NCBI GenBank assembly: GCA_014653935.1
Contig: JACWDU010000014.1
Coordinates: forward strand, 1 to 11,075
Direction: 5' to 3'
DNA from: Pelagibacterales bacterium SAG-MED23
GTDB lineage: Bacteria > Pseudomonadota > Alphaproteobacteria > Pelagibacterales > Pelagibacteraceae
Length of the DNA: 11,075 nucleotides
Made by a program: the position numbers and the translations under genes. Below the pieces are notes generated by a model. That model worked only from the letters and a program-made list of their open reading frames with translations. It was not told the DNA's origin and made no database searches. Positions 8,201 to 11,075 of this stretch are shown here, one piece after another. Numbering within the stretch: position 1 is the first letter of the stretch; each line of letters opens with the position of its first letter.

Positions 8201-8267
8201 CAAGTACTTCAATTATTTCAACGTTTTCAAAATCTCCTATATCAGGAACTAATAAATCTAGATTCAT
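5202..8267 (-). CDS. aceE: Pyruvate dehydrogenase E1, homodimeric type, with N-terminal lipoyl domain
   Basis: The thiamine-diphosphate E1 decarboxylates pyruvate and reductively acetylates lipoyl groups, the first step of pyruvate to acetyl-CoA. It has 1021 residues versus about 887 in E. coli; the extra length is an N-terminal lipoyl domain (about 1-77) of the PDH type (VPDIGDFENVEIIEV), with lipoylation motif ESDKSSVEVPS and K42 as the likely modified lysine. A charged Glu/Lys/Thr-rich linker follows (about 78-140). The E1 body begins at DIDPIETKEW (143 on), closely like E. coli AceE from its own N-terminus. The ThDP/Mg motif GDGEMDEP is at 363-370 with NCNLQRLDG at 392-400, NRGGHDP at 494-500, EGITESG at 701-707 and YSMFGFQRIGD further on. 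H541 (NTTHQQKK) aligns with the E. coli active-site-loop His407 needed for reductive acetylation. It is first in the operon aceE-aceF-dioxygenase-permease. No Shine-Dalgarno precedes the start, but the lipoyl domain fixes it closely. E3 (lpd) is not in the window. Confidence 0.95.
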   Translation of the reverse strand: MNLDLLVPDIGDFENVEIIEVLVKKGDKINKNDPVVTLESDKSSVEVPSNYEGTVDNIKVKIGDKVSKGDLILTLSSDKKDENEKITKTLDEKIPPSTEKLIEEAETATKTDTKLETKVVEPKQIKQTRLINEVKMVNSDDDIDPIETKEWLDSLSAVLQNDGSERAHFLIKQLIDQSYKAGSKIPHTQTSPYVNTIPPEEEKRSPGDQNIERKLRSLIRWNAAAMVVRANKKYPELGGHIGTFASAATLYDVGMNHFWRAKNNKFGGDLVYFQGHSAPGMYARAFLEGRLNEKQLDRFRQEVKTGGLSSYPHPWLMPNFWQFPTVSMGIGPMLAIYQARFMKYLINRGLIKDEGRKVWAFLGDGEMDEPESLGAIGLAARENLDNLIFVVNCNLQRLDGPVRGNGKIIQELEGIFRGGGWNVLKVIWGSYWDSLLANDKTGHLVKIMNETVDGEYQAFKARNGLYVREKFFGKYPETTELVSSMSDTDIWRLNRGGHDPHKVYAAYDKAVNHKGSPTVIIAKTIKGYGMGKSGESVNTTHQQKKLDVDDLMYYRDRFDVPLTDSQVKNIEYFKPDENSEEIKYLKKRRLELGGFIPERTSYSKPIKAPSKDIFDFMKKSTGEKEMSTTMALVRMLTNLLRDKNVAPKLVPIIPDEARTFGMEGFFQKIGIYAHEGQKYEPEDSAQLSSYKEEKSGQVLEEGITESGSMSSWIAAGTAYTNHDIEMIPIYLFYSMFGFQRIGDFAWAAGDSQARGFLIGATAGRTTLAGEGLQHQDGHSHLLASTIPNCISYDPTFHYELAVIFREGLRRMHEKNENIFYYITTMNENYSHPDMPKDCEDGILKGMYKIKETSGSKDAKIQLLGSGTILREMMAASDILKKEYQVDSEVWSVTSFNELRKNGMEVERLNLLNPAETNKKSYVEECLGKQQGPILAATDYMRINADQIRPFTKKSFYSLGTDGYGRSDTRKNLRNFFEVDKEHIVAYSLSVLANEQLVTSKYAEDAIKKYKIDKNKPMPTKM

Positions 8268-8312
8268 TTTTGTAATATATATATATCAATATTTGCTAAA
8301 AAAATAATTTAC

Positions 8313-8341
8313 ATTATTAATTATGTATAAAAACTGTACAA
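8313..8341 (-). promoter_or_regulatory. Candidate promoter for the aceE operon
   Basis: On the minus strand TTGTAC (plus positions 8336-8341) is followed after 17 bases by AATAAT (8313-8318). Transcription would start near 8306, giving a leader of about 38 nt before the aceE ATG. The boxes overlap the presumed promoter of the divergent tRNA gene, so the two transcription units may compete. No PdhR-like operator is recognisable. The nearby run of alternating TA (about 8274-8286) lies in the leader. Support is limited to position and moderate box matches in AT-rich DNA. Confidence 0.3.
8326..8331 (+). promoter_or_regulatory. Candidate -10 box for the tRNA-Arg transcription unit
   Basis: TATAAA, preceded directly by TG, lies 13 bases upstream of the mature tRNA 5' end at 8345, predicting transcription start a few bases before the tRNA. 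No good -35 box is found at 16-18 bases (TTTACA at 8308-8313 is too close at 12). It is the only place for a tRNA promoter, because the gap to the divergent aceE is just 77 bp. Confidence 0.25.
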
Positions 8342-8344
8342 ATT

Positions 8345-8421
8345 GCGCCTGTAGCTCAATTGGATAGAGCGCTTGGCTACGGACCAGGAGGTTCTGGGTT
8401 CAACTCCTAGCAGGCGCACCA
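8345..8421 (+). tRNA. tRNA-Arg, anticodon ACG
   Basis: A complete cloverleaf of 77 nt including an encoded CCA. The acceptor stem is GCGCCTG pairing with CAGGCGC. The D stem is GCTC/GAGC with loop AATTGGATA, whose GGA includes the A20 typical of arginine tRNAs. The anticodon stem is CTTGG/CCAGG (one T-G pair) around the loop CTACGGA, anticodon ACG. The variable region is AGGTT, and the T arm is CTGGG-TTCAACT-CCTAG with one G-T pair. ACG would be edited to ICG by TadA to read CGU, CGC and CGA. Only 14 bases separate the CCA end from the next ORF, so the tRNA precursor probably continues into an mRNA. Confidence 0.97.
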
Positions 8422-8435
8422 AAATGAAAGGATAA

Positions 8436-8519
8436 ATGAAAATTTCACTTGAAAAATCTGTAATATATTTCTTTTGTTTAGTTTTATTATTTATACTAAT
8501 TATGACAATAATTCTTTAA
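8436..8519 (+). CDS. Putative 27-residue single-pass membrane micro-protein
   Basis: An unrecognised short ORF between tRNA-Arg and the thioesterase gene. It begins MKISLEKS and continues as an almost purely hydrophobic stretch of about 19 residues to the end, a plausible single membrane helix with a positively charged N-terminus inside. AAAGGA at 8427-8432 stands just before the ATG (AAAGGATAAATG) and is the best Shine-Dalgarno-like sequence seen in the window. Its stop overlaps the start of the thioesterase by one base (TAATG), an arrangement typical of translational coupling. It may be a functional small membrane protein, or a leader ORF that delivers ribosomes to the thioesterase. Hydrophobic short ORFs arise easily by chance in AT-rich DNA, so the case rests on the ribosome-binding site and the stop/start overlap, not on homology. 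Confidence 0.5.
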   Translation: MKISLEKSVIYFFCLVLLFILIMTIIL

Positions 8520-8944
8520 TGAAAAAAAAATTTGAACAATTAAGCAATAAACTAAGCTACATGAAACATAATGGTGGTTTGTTATTCAGGTCTATTACAA
8601 AGAAAAAATTTGAGTTTAAAACTAAGATTAAAAAAACACACTTAAATAAAGCTGGAATAACTCATGGTGGTTATATTTGTACAATCATTGATGCTGGTGC
8701 AGGAACTTCTTGCCACCGTGCAAGTGGAAATAAACCATGCGTAACTATTTCATTAGATATAAAATTTATAGCTCCTTCTAACCTTGGAGACGAATTATTA
8801 GGAACAGTTGAAATTCAAAAAGTTACAAAATCAATGGTATTTATTAATTGCAAACTTAAGTGTAAAAATAAATTAATTGCGAGTGCAGTCGGAATTTGGA
8901 AAATTTTAAGAAGACCCCTTCCAAATGCTGGCTTAGGTGGATAG
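8519..8944 (+). CDS. PaaI-type (hotdog fold) thioesterase
   Basis: A 141-residue cytoplasmic protein of the 4HBT/PaaI hotdog superfamily, which hydrolyses acyl-CoA or aryl-CoA thioesters. The family signature is seen as HLNKAGITHGG (41-51) followed by the helix IIDAGAG, where D58 sits at the usual catalytic acid position. The later strands (VTISLDIKFIAPSNLGDELLG and beyond) match the second half of the fold. Length is normal. The substrate cannot be assigned; clearing stalled CoA esters is the usual suggestion. An in-frame upstream ATG at 8474 would add 15 residues, but the start at 8519 is preferred because it overlaps the stop of the preceding micro-ORF (TAATG) and gives the family's normal N-terminus. 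No promoter can fit between the tRNA and these ORFs, so expression probably comes from the tRNA promoter. It converges on the TRAP permease gene with three bases between the stops. Confidence 0.85.
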   Translation: MKKKFEQLSNKLSYMKHNGGLLFRSITKKKFEFKTKIKKTHLNKAGITHGGYICTIIDAGAGTSCHRASGNKPCVTISLDIKFIAPSNLGDELLGTVEIQKVTKSMVFINCKLKCKNKLIASAVGIWKILRRPLPNAGLGG

Positions 8945-8947
8945 ATT

Positions 8948-10933
8948 TTATTTTCTCAATTGAAAGACAAATATTGGAAGAACTAAAACTAAACCAATAA
9001 TTGATGAGCCTAAACCAGGTGCAATAAATAATAATGAAACAATTCCTAAATACCATCTTTGAAAAGTAGGCACTGATTTAAATAGATAGCCTGTAAATCC
9101 AATTCCAATTAACCCAATTCCAACCATTGCAGATATTAAAGTTACAAAAAAATCATAAAAATTAAACCCTTGAGCAACTAATAACAATGATGGTGAATAA
9201 ACGAATACAAAAGGCACAAGAGCTTTTGCAATGCCTAGTCTAAAAGCTGTATTGCCAGTAGTAAAAGGATTTGATCCAGCTATTCCTGCAGCAGCATATG
9301 CTGCCAGGGCAACAGGTGGGGTTATGTCTGCTAATACACCATAATAAAACACAAAAAAGTGTGAAACAATAGGCTCTATTTGTAATTGAGTAAGAGCAGG
9401 AGCGGCAACAGCAACTAGTATGATATATGTTGCGGTAGTTGGCACACCTGTCCCCATAAATATGCAGGAAATTGCAATTAAAATAAGCGAAAAAAATAAT
9501 GTTAGATCAGCTAAAGAAAAATAATTAAAAGGTAAAAAGTTTAAAAAGAAACCTCCAATATCACCAGCCGTTTGAATTACCACATAACCTAATCTAAAAC
9601 CAACGCCAGTTAGTGTAACTACACCAACTATAATTCCTATTGATGCAGCTGCAGCTCCAACAGCTAAAGTATTCTTTGCACCTCTAGCAAGACAATCAAA
9701 TAAATCATTAAAAGTAAGTCTATTTTTTTTTCTAATAAAGCCAATAACGATACATGCAATTATTCCATTTACTGCCGCATAGTCTGGAGTACGACCAATT
9801 AAAATTAAATATACCAAGATAAATAATGGAACTATTGCAAGCCAATTGTCTTGTATAATTTTTAAAAATTTAGGAACTTCACTTTCATTTAAACCTCTAA
9901 GTCCTAATTTTTTTGCCTCTAAATGAACCATTACAAATATTCCAAAATAATGAAGCAATGCTGGAATTAATGCAGCCGCTAAAATATCTCTTAAAGGTAA
10001 TTCTAAATATTCTACCATTATGAAAGCGGCGGCCCCTAGAATAGGCGGGGTTATTTGTCCACCAGTAGATGCTGTTGCTTCTACGGCTCCAGAAAAATGT
10101 GGGGGATATCCAACTTTTTTCATTGCAGGAATTGTTAAAGATCCGGTTGTTACTGTATTTGCAATTGAAGATCCTGATATAGTCCCAAGAAATGCTGAAG
10201 AAAAAATTGCTACTTTTGCTGGACCACCTGAATATCTTCCAGCTATTACCATCGCTAAATCAATAAATAATTGTCCTAATCCTATACGTGTTGCAAGTAC
10301 GCCAAATAAAATAAATAAAAAAACATATTGAGCCATAACTCCAACAGCAATCCCGTAAATGCCTTGATTGGTTATATAAATATGATTTACAAAACCAGCC
10401 CAGCTACTGCCACCATGTTTTAAAGCTCCAGGAAAAATAGGACCATAGAGTGCGAAAATCATAAATATTACGCATATTAATGGCAGTGTATATCCAATAG
10501 ATCTTCTTGCTGCCTCAAGGGTTAAAATTATAAGAATTGATCCCATGATAACTTCCGTGCTTGATGGATTTCCTACTCTGCTAGCTAATATCTCAGGAGG
10601 TAATAGGGGCAAATAAAGTGCTGTTAAGACAACTAAAATTGAAAAAATAATATCAATTATTGGAACTTTTCTTTTTGATTTATCATCAGAAAAACTTTTC
10701 CAATTATAAAATAGGAATACTAGACCAACTACAAAGGAGATATGAATACCTCTATGAAGAATATCTCTAATTGTTCCAAATCCTGAAGCATAAAAATGGT
10801 AAATTGACATTGCAACTAATGCAACAAACGTCAATGATTTCAGAAAATTTTTTAATTTTCTTTCATTGCTTTTTATTTCAAACTTTTCTTCAAGTTTTGA
10901 AACTTCTTCAGGGGAAATATTAAATTGAGACAT
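8948..10933 (-). CDS. TRAP transporter fused permease (4TM/12TM, TAXI type)
   Basis: A 661-residue inner-membrane permease combining the small DctQ-like and large DctM-like subunits of a TRAP transporter, driven by an ion gradient and fed by a periplasmic binding protein. A short cytoplasmic N-terminus (1-30) precedes the first helices (to about 150). The DctM-like part carries family motifs: the ISGSSIANTV region (252-261), TGSLTIPAMKKVGY (263-276), GGQITPP (291-297), and later GTGVPTTATYI and ADITPPVALAAYAAAGI. The doubled xITPP motifs reflect the inverted-repeat architecture of the transport domain. The fused arrangement is typical of systems with TAXI-family binding proteins, and the end of such a protein lies just upstream, so the two form an operon. 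The substrate cannot be deduced. The ATG lies four bases after a strong hairpin whose distal arm contains AGGG, the only Shine-Dalgarno-like sequence available to it. Confidence 0.93.
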   Translation of the reverse strand: MSQFNISPEEVSKLEEKFEIKSNERKLKNFLKSLTFVALVAMSIYHFYASGFGTIRDILHRGIHISFVVGLVFLFYNWKSFSDDKSKRKVPIIDIIFSILVVLTALYLPLLPPEILASRVGNPSSTEVIMGSILIILTLEAARRSIGYTLPLICVIFMIFALYGPIFPGALKHGGSSWAGFVNHIYITNQGIYGIAVGVMAQYVFLFILFGVLATRIGLGQLFIDLAMVIAGRYSGGPAKVAIFSSAFLGTISGSSIANTVTTGSLTIPAMKKVGYPPHFSGAVEATASTGGQITPPILGAAAFIMVEYLELPLRDILAAALIPALLHYFGIFVMVHLEAKKLGLRGLNESEVPKFLKIIQDNWLAIVPLFILVYLILIGRTPDYAAVNGIIACIVIGFIRKKNRLTFNDLFDCLARGAKNTLAVGAAAASIGIIVGVVTLTGVGFRLGYVVIQTAGDIGGFFLNFLPFNYFSLADLTLFFSLILIAISCIFMGTGVPTTATYIILVAVAAPALTQLQIEPIVSHFFVFYYGVLADITPPVALAAYAAAGIAGSNPFTTGNTAFRLGIAKALVPFVFVYSPSLLLVAQGFNFYDFFVTLISAMVGIGLIGIGFTGYLFKSVPTFQRWYLGIVSLLFIAPGLGSSIIGLVLVLPIFVFQLRK

Positions 10934-10937
10934 AATA

Positions 10938-10965
10938 ATGCCCTAGATCTTTAGATCTAGGGCAT
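10938..10965 (-). promoter_or_regulatory. Intercistronic hairpin between TRAP binding-protein and permease genes
   Basis: A perfect inverted repeat with 13-base arms, ATGCCCTAGATCT and AGATCTAGGGCAT, separated by two bases, lies in the 55-bp gap between the binding-protein stop and the permease ATG. In RNA the inner pairs would open to form a small loop, leaving a stem of about 11-12 pairs. On the transcribed strand it is followed by TATTATG, not a U-run, so it is not an ordinary terminator. It may protect the upstream mRNA end or hold down permease translation, since the AGGG of its distal arm is the permease's only candidate ribosome-binding site. Higher binding protein than permease output is common in such operons; the mechanism here is inferred. 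Confidence 0.75.
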
Positions 10966-10988
10966 AATATATAGGTATACTTATAAAA

Positions 10989-11075
10989 TTAATTTATAAG
11001 TCCTGCTTCTTTATAGAACTTTTCTGCACCTGGATGTAACGGCACACCCACTCCAGAAAGAGCAGATTCAGGTGT
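10989..11075 (-). CDS. TAXI-family TRAP solute-binding protein, C-terminal 28 residues only
   Basis: Only the last 28 codons and the stop (10989-10991) are in the window; the reading frame is open to the edge. The visible end contains VPLHPGAEKFYKEAGLIN, which is the typical C-terminus of TAXI-family (TRAP-associated extracytoplasmic immunogenic protein) substrate-binding proteins. The full protein would be periplasmic and would deliver ligand to the fused permease encoded 55 bp downstream on the same strand. The ligand-binding region is outside the window, so the substrate cannot be judged. Confidence 0.8.
   Translation of the reverse strand, partial: TPESALSGVGVPLHPGAEKFYKEAGLIN

Noticed and set aside
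5202..8267. AceE fusion as an artefact of a frameshift or chimeric assembly
   Set aside because: The reading frame is continuous through lipoyl domain, linker and E1, composition is uniform, and the adjacent E2 lacks exactly the domain found here. A single window cannot fully exclude chimerism.
8273..8286. Alternating TA run as a functional repeat
   Set aside because: It is about 14 bases in very AT-rich intergenic DNA, which is expected by chance.
8424..8435. ATG at 8424 directly after the tRNA as a start codon
   Set aside because: It reads only three codons before a stop; the next in-frame ATG at 8436 is the one placed after AAAGGA.
8474..8518. Longer N-terminus for the thioesterase starting at 8474
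   Set aside because: The extra 15 residues overlap the micro-ORF in another frame, have no ribosome-binding site and are not family-like; the start at 8519 overlaps the preceding stop as TAATG.
10020..10331. Plus-strand open frame of about 100 codons inside the TRAP permease
   Set aside because: It is antisense to a well-supported conserved gene and has no recognisable domain; similar antisense frames at 253-600, 2918-3163 and 7855-8118 were rejected for the same reason.
10938..10965. Rho-independent terminator between TRAP binding-protein and permease genes
   Set aside because: The stem is strong, but no T-run follows it in the transcribed direction and the permease starts four bases later, so it is better treated as an intercistronic element.

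Overview
The window is AT-rich (roughly 30% G+C by eye) with very tight gene packing: stop/start overlaps, convergent genes that touch, and almost no Shine-Dalgarno sequences. A TAXI-type TRAP transporter, the GltD type and the general style suggest a streamlined marine alphaproteobacterium (SAR11-like or another small-genome lineage). This is inferred from style and gene content; the lineage cannot be fixed from the sequence alone.

Layout. (1) 1-1325, minus: glutamate synthase small subunit (gltD), cut at its 3' end by the window edge. (2) 1326-1501: divergent intergenic region with candidate promoters both ways. (3) 1502-2269, plus: undecaprenyl-diphosphatase (uppP) with altered active-site motifs. 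(4) 8267 down to 2266, minus: a four-gene operon encoding pyruvate dehydrogenase E1 (aceE), dihydrolipoamide acetyltransferase E2 (aceF), a trimethyllysine/gamma-butyrobetaine-type 2-oxoglutarate dioxygenase, and a DMT/EamA permease. The first three genes abut or overlap, and the permease follows after 27 bp. (5) 8345-8944, plus: tRNA-Arg(ACG), then a 27-codon membrane micro-ORF overlapping by one base a PaaI-type hotdog thioesterase, probably all on one transcript. (6) 11075 down to 8948, minus: the last 28 residues of a TAXI-family TRAP solute-binding protein, a perfect 13-bp-arm hairpin, and the fused 4TM/12TM TRAP permease.

The most notable feature is the pyruvate dehydrogenase. The homodimeric-type E1 carries an N-terminal lipoyl domain and long flexible linker that normally belong to E2. 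The adjacent E2 is only 308 residues, with a peripheral subunit-binding domain and catalytic core but no lipoyl domain. The swinging arm appears to have moved cleanly from E2 to E1. The dioxygenase gene, translationally coupled to this E2 by an ATGA overlap, aligns best from memory with trimethyllysine hydroxylase, which links methylated amine or carnitine-type metabolism to the PDH operon.
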